From assembly GCA_000349905.1 (NCBI GenBank), contig KB722738.1, positions 2,343,158 through 2,407,157 on the forward strand: a stretch of DNA of 64,000 nt, in the 5' to 3' direction. The DNA comes from Volvariella volvacea V23. Lineage: Eukaryota > Basidiomycota > Agaricomycetes > Agaricales > Pluteaceae. The notes beneath the pieces are model-generated. The model did no database searches and was not told the origin of the DNA. It saw nothing but the letters and a program-made list of their open reading frames with translations. Shown piece by piece: positions 46,391-57,156 of this stretch (the stretch's first letter is position 1; each line of letters opens with the position of its first letter). The position numbers were made by a program, and so were the translations under genes.

Positions 46391-47718
46391 CTAACTATTG
46401 GCGACAATGATTTCCATCCTCCCAGTCTTATAACTCTTCTTCAAACACCGACTTCTCAGGTGCTTTACGCTAATTCCCTTGATTATAGATAAATGGAGAT
46501 CGTCTAGTCGCTCCCAATTTTGATTTCGGAAATTAATGCTGTGTGCTATGTCTGGTGTGGTATTTGCTTGGATTGAGGGTATCCTCGCTGATTGTACATG
46601 ATTGATCAAACCAATTGTCAAGGATTCCAGCCGACATAGGTGCGATGACGGGTATGAAAGTCCAGTCAGAGTAGACAGCACGGACGCAATCTGTATAATG
46701 GGTCCAGGAAACAACTTGTCTTCGTTCGATAACATGGGAAAGTGCTCAGAATGTACGGTTGTCTGAAGTGTGAGGTGCTTGAGGTTGATGAGGCCAGATA
46801 GGGATATGTACTTAAATGACTCCGACCAGGAGTACGCTTATCGGAGACGAGTCATTGATAATGGGTTCAATGGCGTACAAGGATATGGCTTACCGGATAC
46901 ACTGAACTTGAAAATCTCAAGGGATGCCTTGCATTGGTCGATAATCTTCATAACACGAGCGCTTTCTGTCCCGTCTGTAGCTCGGACATTAAGACGCGTC
47001 AGGAAGGACAGGCTTAATGTGCAGTTTGGATGAAGAAAAAATTGGAGGGCGCTCCCTATGGATCTACGGGGGTACGAGGTGCTCGAGACGGGTGGTTCGG
47101 GAGTTGCTCAATCGAGTAGGGGACACAGAGTCAATATCACTGATAGAGGATCCCTCGAACCTACAGTGCGTGATATAAAGCGCATTGAGTGTGGCTGAGG
47201 AGAAAACAGCGAGAGGTATGTCTTTGAATCCATTCAAATCGACAGTTTGGAGAATTGGTAGGCAGAGTGTGGATTTTAAGGCCTGCTTCGGTGAATACGA
47301 GAATACAGAATACGACCTGGGGTAACGGGTTCGTAGACAAAGCGATTTCAGCCTTTTTAGGCGGCTCAAGACAGAGGGTATATCTCCGCCGATCGTGGCA
47401 CTGTCGTTAACATTCTCTGTGGCTGCCATCTTCCAGAAGCTGAGATAGGGCTTTTCTGGAGCGCCCAAGGCCAAACCACGCGTCATCATCAAAGAACTCG
47501 AACGATTGGACATATTCTGCTACCCAAAGAGAGGTCTGTAATAGACGGGCAAATCATTGGAGTGGGACAGTGATAGATACTGAGGAGTATTTGTGGAATT
47601 GTGTGACTGGGAGGAGTCTACGTGAGTCCAGGGCGCATGCACCGAGGGCTTGGGTATCCTCTGGGCCCGCTACGAAGTCGACAACGTGCTCGATAAGCTC
47701 ACTGGGTAGGACGGCCAT
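46391..47718 (-). pseudogene. Clustered F-box family, copy 6, decayed
   Basis: It starts normally at 47718 (MAVLPSELIEHVVDFVAGPE, then ALDSRRLLPVTQFHKYSSVS), then changes frame after SSVSIT around 47560. It runs in another frame as PYLSFWKMAATENV and GGDIPSVLSRLKRLKSLCLR to about 47064, shifts again for the FLHPNCTLSLSFLTRLNVRA and MKIIDQCKASLEIFKFSVSG blocks, and ends with HFPMLSNEDKLFPGPIIQIA...SYKTGRMEIIV. Part of the segment before the basic tail is deleted (DDLHLSIIKGISVKHLRS joins directly). Multiple lesions mark it as an older dead copy. Confidence 0.8.
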
Positions 47719-47834
47719 GCTAAGGATCGTCCTGACGCCGCGTGACCGGCATCGGTGTTTGCCGTGCGCCCAATCTGGGCACACGTCGAACGACTTGCCG
47801 AGCCCCTCATGCTCTCCTCCATCGCAGCTCTCTC

Positions 47835-49545
47835 ATGTCCCTTCTCCGCCAGCGCCTTCTAGGTCTCTGGCAGTCCTCGAGCGAGCATGACGATCTACCG
47901 CCTCCGATATACAAGCTCCCGCCTGAACTGCTTTCTGCCATCTTCATAGCCTACGCCCAACTCAACCGCCAAGGGAGCAATGCTTTCATCTGGGAGCTTA
48001 GCAGGGTGTGCATGTTGTGGTGGTTCGTCATCCAAAAGACGCCCCAGCTGTGGACGAACATAGATGCTCACTTGGGACTCCCCTTCTATCATCCGATGAT
48101 TCGTACATTCCTCATTCGTTCCGGCGGCTGCTCCTTATCAATACACCTCACCGTGACGTCCGTAAACCAGTGCAAGACCGACCTATTTCGTCAAATAATA
48201 TGGAGTGCCTCGCGATGGCGCCATGTCCACCTCGAGCTGGCGCCTAGCACGGTGCCCTTCTTCGGTCGCCTACGACGTCACAACGCAAGGCTGGAGGAAG
48301 TGCAGATCAAAATCATCACGCCAAAAGGGAGATGGGGGAGGGTTTTGCCAATCATTCCGATATCGAGCTTTAATGCCTTGACTGATGCCCCATCACTCCG
48401 CCACGTCAGCTTGCATTGGGAGATACCGACGAGCAGAACCCCCCTTCCATGGTCGACGCTGTCATGCTTTCGTGGAAAATTCGAGAGCGTGGACCAAACC
48501 ATATCACTGCTTTCCTCCGCATATATGCTCCAAATCCTCGACCTGTCGGACTGCGCAAGATTCGATGTGAGCACACGAGCGCCCCCACCGCCCACCCCAG
48601 AGGAGGAACTATCCCGCCCTAAATTCATCTACCTTCCATACCTCCATACACTCCACTTTCGTGGTGTTCCGCCATACGAAGAAAGACCCCTTCGCATCCC
48701 CTTGACCTCCCAAATCATCTCCATCCTCGAACTTCCAAGCCTCACACACGCGACCTTCAACCGCAACTCATTCGCCCAAATCCGTGACATGATCGAACGC
48801 TCGGCATGTGATATCATAAAGCTCAAATTGGAACACTACTGCTACGAACAGAACAACCTGTATCAAATCCTCTCTCTAACACCCAACCTCGAAGAACTGG
48901 CTCTTGATCACCCAAATGAATCGGACTATAACATGTTGGTGATCCATTACCCGCCCAACCCCTCCCCTCCAGACCAAATCGATAATCTCATCCTGGACCA
49001 AATCCTGTCCCAAAATCCCACGCACGACACTGACGACGACGACGGTTCCGACCCCAGCCGGCAGCACAACCAATCCCCTCCACCCAACTTTCTCGGAAAC
49101 GTCTGCACCAACCTCCGAAGACTAGAGTTCAATCGCGCCAATCCATATATGCGCTACTTTGCCGTTCCGATCAAGAACTCGAGGATGGTCAGAGAAGGGG
49201 ATAGTGAAGAGAGGAAGAGGGAGAAAAAATTGGAAGAGTTGGTGATCAATGTCGCGTTTTTGACTCGGAGGGAGAGGCCAAGAGGGTTTTGGGGGTGGAT
49301 GGAGATTGTGTTTTTGTTGGGTGAGTTTCTTTTCGTCTCTCCTGTTCTCCCCTCCTGCTCCCCTCTTATTCCCCGATGTCACCGGGATATATGTGTCTGT
49401 CTGCTCTTTCATGCCCGCACGCTGATTCGCTGTCCGATGTTATTTAGGGATTGTATATATCGCAAATTTCGGGGCGAGTGGATTCCCCAGGGTTTGGAAT
49501 ATTGTTCCGGCGTTCTTATCTGCTTTGCGCTCTGCTCCGTCGTAA
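47835..49545 (+). CDS. F-box protein, unrelated to the cluster
   Basis: Two exons: 47835-49320 and 49448-49545 (127-nt intron, TTTTTGTTGG/gtgagt ... tatttag/GG), giving 527 residues. The F-box is near residues 25-75 (IYKLPPELLSAIFIAYAQLN; WELSRVCMLWWFVIQKTPQLW). A leucine-rich body follows (HVHLELAPSTVPFFGRLRRH; LEEVQIKIIT; YLHTLHFRGVPPY; LEELALDHPNES), then a Pro/Asp-rich disordered insert and a basic helical segment. The last exon encodes IVYIANFGASGFPRVWNIVP, ending RSAPS. The start is ATG 47835 (MSLLRQRLLGLW). It faces the decayed copy 6 across 116 bp. Confidence 0.8.
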
Positions 49546-50295
49546 ACTATGTCTATTTCAAAGTTCTCCCTCGTCTTTTTGGTTTTCATAAACGTCTGCT
49601 TTACTCTCGCTCTTCCCCCTGGTGTATTTGATATTATTCCCGCATCATGTTTTCACGTCTACGACTTATTACATTTGGCTTTTGTATAGTAGCTATTTTG
49701 GGTCCGTTACTCCTTTCTTTTCGCTTAAACGCTGGTCCCTATTTCTCCTTCGCCTTCAACTTGTTCTCATCGCATTTGTTTTCGTGACTTTCTGCATTTC
49801 CATTTGTCCTCCACCTGGAGTCTCTTACTTTGAATAGACAATAGTGCCAGAGTACTGTCCCCCGAAGTACCCCGAATCAGATTAGTATCAATATTCTCCT
49901 GTGCTTGTGCATTTATCAGTATCTTGGTTTTCCCACTAGACAATGATCAGTCCACGACGCGAATGAGAAAACTTTGCAGCATCTTATGGCAGAATCTGAG
50001 CACATTTACTGTACTAAGAATAATAATTCGATATCCGCGAGCATCGGGGCAGGCCCCAAGAATCCCAAACTACGCTACCTTCGGTTCAACTGCCATAGAA
50101 GCTTGGTTGAAACCTCGCCCCTGGCATCCATCACTGCGGCATACGCGTTATCTCCCAACTTACCGTGGTCCTCCCAAGATCGCATAAAAGCCCTGTCCTT
50201 CCAATCACAGACCTAAAACCCCATCTATCTCCATCCACACGCCACCTCCCTCCCGTTCATCCTCTCCAAACACCAAATCCTCGCGCGCCAACGCC
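49546..50295. other. Intergenic region / ABM-like promoter
   Basis: No gene is seen. The first part, pyrimidine-rich on the plus strand, is likely 3' UTR of the F-box gene. A TATA-like gcataaaagcc lies at about 50182, some 110 bp upstream of the first ABM-like gene. Confidence 0.4.
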
Positions 50296-50861
50296 ATGTC
50301 CGACCAGTCCCTCGGCACCACCAAGGGCATCGTGCTCTACTTTACGCTCTTTGTCGACACGGCCAAGGTCGACGAGTTCCTGACGAGGTTCAGGAAGCTG
50401 TACGAGAAGGCGACGGCCGAGCCGGAGTGCGTGTCGTTCCAGGTCAGCAGGAGGACGACGGCGGAGGAGCCGGAGGTCACGGTCTTCCAGCTGACGGAGG
50501 TGTGGGATGCGACGAGGGAGTGGATTACTGATGTGAGTGTATTATTTTAGTTCTCCCTTTGACGGCGTGTAGGGTATAGGAGCTGTCTTGATTTAATACA
50601 CACCCTTCGTTGTCGTCGTCGTCGTCGTCGTCGTTGGGATGTTGGCTTATGTCGCTTGATAGGTCCAATTGAAGCGCGAGTACTTCAAGGAGCTGTTTCC
50701 ACCCCTCGAGGAGCTCTTCGTCAAGCCCCGTGAGTTATTCTTCCTTTGATTCTGTACCTCGATTTAGATGTTTGTCATTGGTATTGATCTGTCTTACCCC
50801 CGGTTGTGCAGGTATCGTGGCCGTTGCGGACCACCTCCCCTTGTGGGCACATCCCCTTTAA
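50296..50861 (+). CDS. Small Dabb/ABM-domain-like protein, paralog 1
   Basis: Three exons (50296-50532, 50663-50729, 50812-50861) give 117 residues. The fold signature is that of the dimeric alpha/beta barrel, antibiotic biosynthesis monooxygenase (ABM) type: a beta strand GIVLYFTLFVD, a helix VDEFLTRFRKLYEKATAEPE, strands CVSFQVSRR and VTVFQLTEVWDA, helix REYFKELFPPLEELF, and a C-terminal strand/loop VAVADHLPLWAHPL. Such proteins act on small aromatic or quinone-like substrates or are orphan. There is no cofactor site to see. The 130-nt first intron carries a CGT microsatellite. Exons 2 and 3 have exactly the same lengths as in paralog 2, about 400 bp downstream. Confidence 0.75.
50606..50636. 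repeat. (CGT)n microsatellite in an intron
   Basis: About eight consecutive gtc/cgt triplets (ttgtcgtcgtcgtcgtcgt and onward) within intron 1 of the first ABM-like gene. A length-polymorphic marker is likely; no coding effect. Confidence 0.8.
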
Positions 50862-51268
50862 GCCCGCTGTTGTATAGTAGACACTAGATGGCATTTTGTA
50901 CCAATTCATCAATCATATTGCGTCTTGAGTAGTGAATGAGAGTAGGTTGGGTGATAAGTATCTCAACACAACTACCAGAGGTACAGCGAGTTAGTCGATC
51001 ACAAACAACGACATGATGGCGATTCTCACCCGAATGATGCACGCATTTGATATATTTTGGTCACTTGATGTAATGCCGGATCGCATCATTGGCGCTTAGC
51101 ATGGCTGCTCCATATTTAGTGACAGTTCCCTTGCGGCCATGGTCAGCGTAGGATATAGTCTATACGATATGGTCGATTAAATCCAATGTCATAAATATGC
51201 GTTCACGATAGTTGAACACACCCTACCAGCTCGCACACTTGCTTCTTCCTAGCTTCACAGCCAGTGTC

Positions 51269-51889
51269 ATGTCTTCCTCCAAATCAACAATCCTCAAAGC
51301 CTCTTCAGGAGTCGAAGGAACGCTCATCTTCGTCACGCTCTACGTCCATACGCACCTCTTGGACGAGTTCCTCTCCAAGCTCCGCATCATCGTGGACAAG
51401 GCCACCGCGGAACCCGAGATGATTTCCTTCAACATCAGTCTGGAGCCTGTTGTTGAGCCTAGTGTGGAGGAGAATGGGACTTCGAGTGGGGGCGTAACGG
51501 CGGTTAAGATGGTTGAGGGGTGGAATGCCACCAGAGACTGGATTTTTGCTGTGGGTATCGCATTTATTCGATCTCCGAGGTTTGGTCGACCTCCATGTTG
51601 CTGTGTGGCTTGTGCTGTTTCCCTTCCGCAACATCACGCCCACGAACGAGTCCGAATTCGCCCATCCACGTCCACGACCCTACGATGTTAACCACACGTG
51701 CAACTTTCTAGAACCAAGTCCAGAAGGACTATATCCAAGAGTTGTATCCGCAGCTCGAGCCATACTTTGCCAAGCCGCGTGAGTCGTTCATCTCTGCTCT
51801 CGGTCTGATTGAACCGGGACTGACTGAAGTGCCTGTCAGGCGTCCTGGAGTTCGCAAATCACCTAGCCTCGTGGTCATACAGAGCATAA
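51269..51889 (+). CDS. Small Dabb/ABM-domain-like protein, paralog 2
   Basis: Three exons (51269-51550, 51712-51778, 51840-51889) give 132 residues. It shares the layout of paralog 1: GTLIFVTLYVHTHLLDEFLS, KATAEPEMISFNISLEP, a Glu/Gly-rich insert of about 15 residues, VTAVKMVEGWNATRDWIFA, DYIQELYPQLEPYFAKP and VLEFANHLASWSYRA. Exons 2 and 3 are 67 and 50 nt in both genes, so the pair arose by tandem duplication. Sequence identity is moderate, so this is not a recent event. Substrate and partners are unknown. Confidence 0.75.
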
Positions 51890-52250
51890 GAACCCGAAGC
51901 TCTTGTTCATTGGACGGGCTTCAGGTTTAATTGAGAGCAACAGGGGCAATGTTTCTCCATGCATCGTTTATCCAAGCCCGGTTTTGTCGTGCCAAATATT
52001 GGATACTGTCTGTGTGTATGCTTGTAATGGTCTATGAAATCATCAAGATGAACTCCACTCGGCCTAAGTGCAGGTCTTTAGTACTTCAGTCCATTATCAC
52101 CAGTGGTAAACAAACCTTGGATGCGTATTGCGCGTCCCATATTTCGCGAATTGGCCACGTTATTTCCACGTGACGTGACTTTCTAGCCTGCCCTTGGGGC
52201 TCACACTTCTCTCTCGCTGTTATAACCCCCCTCCCCAGTACGTACAACGA

Positions 52251-54011
52251 ATGAACGATGAACAACCACCTCATGAAATACAGTGAGCACTGCAAGTGGG
52301 GCCGGAACAATTCCTACCGCTTCGCCTCCCGGCAGTAATCAAGCCTACGACGCAGTTCAGGCACTGCGCGATAAAATCGGTGCTAAGCTCCAAGAACTCG
52401 CGAGACAAGGAGGCTAAAATCCAAAGAAATCAACTTGCACCTATCTCTCGTCTCCCGGCAGAAACCTTTTCGAGGATTATTCACACTTACCTCCTTCCGG
52501 GATCCCCAGAATTCAATATACCTCGGGCTTGGGGTAACCCACACTGGACTGAGAGCTTTGGGAGTGTGTATGGTGATCATTTTGTTCTAACAAGCTTGTG
52601 TAGGAGCTGGCGGAGAGCGATAATTGAAGACCAGGCGCTGCGGACGGAACTCAACGAGTCGTTTCTTCGACTAGCTCCGGAACTCCCTAAACGATCGGGA
52701 ACAGCACCGTTATCGATCTCCCTCCGACGATCAGATGAATGCCCAGCAGAATCCGTTGAACAGATTGTAACCACCATTACAAAACAATTCAGCCGCGTGA
52801 AGCGTCTTCGTCTTTTCTTAGGATATAATCCAAACCAAAGAGATTCACCACTTTGGGAACCGGCTACAACACTGATACATTACGATCTCTTTGATGGGGT
52901 TGTCGACCCTCCCCCCGATAGCACTCTGTTTGGTGGATCGGCGCTTCGTCTTACTGCACTGAACTTATCGCATGTCGAGTTTTCGTGGGATCTGCCAGTT
53001 TTCAATAGCCTGCCCTTACTCGAATCTCTGTCAGTCCCAAACCCAGCACGCAGACCTACTAAGCAGCAGCTATCCACGATTCTTGGGTCTACGCCAAGAC
53101 TGCGATATCTAGCTTTGAAGAAAGCCCTTCCACCCCGCCTCGATGCCAGTCTAATCCATCAAGTGGTTGAGCTCCCAAAGCTTACTGTTCTCATCATTAA
53201 GGGATTTTCGCAAGAGTGTCACGAATTCCTCAGTTGGGTAGAGGCGAATCATGCGAAGGCCTTTCAAATCTCGTGTACCGACGATCCCCAAGAGGACGCG
53301 CATCTGGTACTCCAATCGGATATCGTTAATATTTCCAGAATTCAAGATCAATGGGGCGTAATCAGCGACCTCTGGCTTTCGTCCACTCGGCAACAAGGCG
53401 ATGTCCTCTACAGTTCCCATTACAGGTACAAAAGCCTCGATTCTGGGATATTATGTCCAACCATCGTCCTAGAATGTCGCCGTCCGCGGTAAGTCCTTGT
53501 GTACTCCAGTGGATTCACTCGTTGGATTTTCCAGCTATTTCCAATGTTGGAATGCAAGAACTCCTTTTGCGACTTTTCCCTACCGCGAGGCGATTGGAAT
53601 CAAATTGTCACCCTTATGCCGCAATTGGAATGGATTTCGCTTGCCGGTTCATACACGATAACGCTATCCGGATCATTCAAGCATCTCATGAACACGCTTT
53701 GCCCTCCTGAGAGAGACGACCATACAGATGACGAAGATATCGAAGTGGTTCAACCCAACACGCTACCACAAGGCGTTTGCTTTCCGAGGTTGAGAAGTAT
53801 TGATATGCTAGGGGGCTGCTATAAACACTATTGGTCCCATCTTGGACGCACGCTAGAGTTCCGGAGGGCCCAAAATTGTGGGATAGAAAGCCTTACTATA
53901 GACACAAATGGGACATGGCCTCAACTCCTAGTCGAGGTTGCCAGGAGGAAACTCGAGGGCTCTGGATTGGTTCAAATATTGAACATCCTAGGCGAGGGTC
54001 AGTATCACTGA
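52251..54011 (+). pseudogene. F-box gene with frame breaks
   Basis: A short first exon (52251-52282), a 53-nt intron and then NQAYDAVQALRDKIGAKLQE-LAR give the usual N-terminal helix. This frame hits TAA at 52415. The F-box (IQRNQLAPISRLPAETFSRI) continues in the +1 frame, so one surplus base lies near CAAGGAGGC (52407-52415). The second frame is open to 53492 with leucine-rich segments (LRLTALNLSHVEFSWDLPVF; KLTVLIIKGFS). After a TAA that coincides with a GT donor it resumes at 53499 (LMPQLEWISLAGSYT; FPRLRSIDMLGGCYKHYWSH), but no intron of usual length restores the frame, and an exon-like piece in a third frame (LLLRLFPTARRLE) lies between. Most likely a decaying gene. Confidence 0.6.
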
Positions 54012-55142
54012 GGGGTCGAGCAGTTGAGTTATTGAGTTTCCATCTTGCGTGCTGTTTAAGAGGAGGGAAGGGAGTACGATGAAGCAGATTTGGTATCCTG
54101 AGCGCGGGATTCGCGGGTAAGCACTATCACTTTACTATAATTTAAGCTCAAAAAAGTTCGTCTAATCATCGTCGCTATCATCTTTTTCTGGCAGAAATGT
54201 AGTGCACGAGTTATTGCTATTGATAAAACTTATGGCCTCAAACTCATCTGCAGGACTATGAGTGATTTGTCTTTCCCAAACCTGCTGGTACGTCCGATCT
54301 ACATGCCGAGCGTCTGTCGGGACTTTGCGTCGCTATGTGACTATGTTTTGGTTGAGTTTTGTAGGTCTCGGCCAGTCGCTTGACATGAACACCTCTTTCA
54401 GCACACCTATATGGATCTGCAGCCTCAACTTGTACCTTGACAATAATCTTGACCCCATCTGGTATGACTGAACCCTATCACTTGAGCAGTTGTGATATCC
54501 CCTTTTAATTGGCGCTCATTTTCGCACTCCGTGGAGAGCGGACCATAATTACTGGGAAGTACTAGGCAGATCAGTTGAGTATCCTCTCCAATCTCTCATT
54601 GAGGTGTTCCACTATTTCTTTGGTCATCGGAATTGATGGCAGGTATGATATAGATCTGACGTTCGGAAGATGCAGAAGGTGTCCTATTCCCTAGTGCGCG
54701 CTATGCTCTGCAAAGAGCTCCTGGCCCGTCGCGCAATCTATTCAGAGTCAGGGTTCTGCGTAGTCATACAACAAATGGCAGAGCTCTTCACGTCTCTGTT
54801 ATCGGTTCCTTTTACCCACAGATTTACTTTGGCACCCTAAAGCTGTTGGATCAGAAGCCTCCCGCAATTCACTACAATTGGTTAGAATGCTAGCTATGTT
54901 GCGGATTGTCTGTGGCGTCCCCTGACAGAGGGTGAGAGGGTATTTGCTACTTCATTCGAGTTGCAATCATGCTCACAGCATGGCTCTGAAAGACACGAAT
55001 TTGTGGCTGCAGAATACAAAGATGCTCAATTTTGGCATCGTCAGCTTTTGAGCTGACCTAACTAACCACGAGTCTATATAATGGGTTATAGCTTTTGTAT
55101 GCGCTGTGTCTCATCACGACCTATTACACGCCTACTAGACAC
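54012..55142. other. Intergenic region, nothing recognised
   Basis: About 1.1 kb without a supportable gene. It may include 3' remnants of the F-box pseudogene and the promoter of the membrane protein that follows. Confidence 0.4.
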
Positions 55143-56233
55143 ATGGAGCCTAAAAAACTCTTCCTTGGATTGCTCGTTTTATACATCAAAGCAGGTATCT
55201 CATCCGCCGGTAGGGGTAGTGGTGGTAGCTCTGGTAGTAGTGGGGGAGGAGGAGGGGGAGGAGGGGGCGGTGGCGACGTATCCATTCATATTTCACTGGC
55301 GATACCGCCAATTCCAGCTGTGACCCTCGCGTTGCGTACCATCCTTCTCGCGTTGATATCCACACCAACTTTCAATCTCTTCAAGATATTCAGGGCCTCC
55401 TCTATGCCAAAGTCATCTCCATTTTTCACACTCTCGCTTGCGGTTTTCTCCGTTGCGCTTGCACAAATCCTTGCCATTGCCTTCATCGCTGCGAACGCAG
55501 CAGTTCCCTGGATAGATGGTGGTCTTGGATGCGCCTCCGTCTTCTTCACGGGTTTCTTGGAGATTCCAATGTCTCTCGCCATCATCCACTTTGTCGCCTC
55601 AAGATACAGTACCCTTTCCAACAAGTACGGTACCTGTGACCCTCACGAGAAGAAGAGGAGAGTGGCACAGTACGGGTTCATAGGAGGAATATTGGCCTTC
55701 GATTTAGCATTAATTGGGGTATCCGTGAACCCGAAAGCCGAGGTCTACGAGGTATCGATATCTGGAAACCATTTCACGTACTTCTCGTATACCAAATGGG
55801 AGCGGACTATAATGGCGCTCAAATATACCTCCCTGGCCTGTTACGTCATTCTATCCCTTCTTGTCATCTACTCTATGTACCGACTTCACAAACTATTCCG
55901 AGCCAGCACGATGCCACCTGTTGATCAAGTGCGTATCGTACACTACACCGAACTCGAACTTTCCTGATTGTCTAACTCTCATAGCTTGTCTCGTTCCTCT
56001 TCAAACGCGTCTTACCTTTGCTAGTCGCGTGCATGACATGGCGTATTATTGCCACCGTTGTTGTCTCTAGGTTCGTTGGCTTCGATATAGTCGCGCTGTT
56101 GGGGGTCATTTTTCTCGAGTACCCATTCCTTGCCATCATACATATGGCTGCCCGGATTGGACTATCTTTACAGGCGATTGCGGGTGCTGAATTACAGGCC
56201 CAGAATGAGATAGGTCAGACACGGGATTCTTGA
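55143..56233 (+). CDS. Multi-pass membrane protein with a poly-glycine stretch
   Basis: Two exons (55143-55928 and 55985-56233, 56-nt intron, frame kept) give 344 residues. A signal-like start (KKLFLGLLVLYIKAGIS) is followed by a Gly/Ser run of about 22 residues (55206-55276), then hydrophobic segments: AVTLALRTILLALISTPTFN, FTLSLAVFSVALAQILAIAF, CASVFFTGFLEIPMSLAIIH, FIGGILAFDLALIGVSV, YTSLACYVILSLLVIYSMYR, and after the intron two more (VLPLLVACMTWRIIATVVV; DIVALLGVIFLEYPFLAIIH). About seven passes are predicted. It is not a recognisable STE3 or rhodopsin-type receptor. Function unknown. Confidence 0.75.
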
Positions 56234-57156
56234 TTGGTATAGTTCATCTGTCTGCTACAGAGATGGTTGTTGACGAAAGATTAATAGTGTGATAGAGCCA
56301 ATGTTTTGTCGTTCAAGTTCATGTATCTCGACAATATGTGCAGAGAAATGTGATGTAAACATGCAGCATTACTGAATGACAACTCTGCGCTTCAGCGACA
56401 TATCAAATCGTTGTTGATTGCAAATAGTTAAGGTTTCCTTATCCTTACGGCACCCTTGGGTTATATCACGTGCTATCTTATCTTCATTCCTTTACAGAGG
56501 CTTCCCCGTCGCCTGTAGCGCTATTGTGACTGTTCTTGACCCCTTTGATGTGCATTGGGCAAATTGCTGCGACGTGTCTACTACGAGTTCTTTGCCACCT
56601 TGGAAGGCCAGCTCGTAGGATATTCTCGTCCTTTTCTGGCACGGGCAACTGCTTTCCTGTTGGGGGAGAGCATTCACACTGCACATCAAGCTCAAGGTTC
56701 GCCCCTAGATTCAGATCAGAGTAACAGCGATGCTGTGAATGGAACAGGTTTTCCGCGCTTCCAGTGGGTAATGTGTATCATAACAGCCTACAAGCGCTTC
56801 ATATTACCATAAGATTGAGATTTCTCGTATCATTTCAGGTGGTATCACCGTACATGGCCTTGGAGCTGTGGAGCGTCTCAATTATGATATATGATATGCA
56901 GTCCCCACACGGTCGGTCAAACTCCCAAGCCTGTGCTGCAATGTGCTATTTATAGTCCTCAGTCTCTTCACTTACGAATCAATTCTTTCGTAGAGCCACA
57001 AATGCCTAACACCCCTGAGTTTTATCTGCAAATGCTCAAATAATTTATAGGTGTGCCCTGGGGCTATGTTGAATGGTTGCCTCGCCCCCACAACTTTGTC
57101 AAACACCTATCTATGTACAACGTGTTTTCTTCAACTCCGCCCACCCCATCACGCCC
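56234..57156. other. Intergenic region with a weak open stretch
   Basis: A frame at 56555-56812 reads YEFFATLEGQLVGYSRPFLA and then RATAFLLGESIHTAHQAQ. It could be an exon remnant, but nothing around it completes a gene, and I do not annotate it as coding. Confidence 0.35.

Noticed and set aside
53490..53510. A 21-nt intron that would repair the second break of the F-box gene at 52251
   Set aside because: It would keep frame, but 21 nt is below any intron length seen in this window; decay is simpler.
55143..56233. Seven-pass protein as the receptor for the pheromone-like peptide
   Set aside because: No STE3 sequence features are visible, it lies 26 kb away, and the poly-Gly N-terminus does not fit; the idea rests only on the number of hydrophobic segments.
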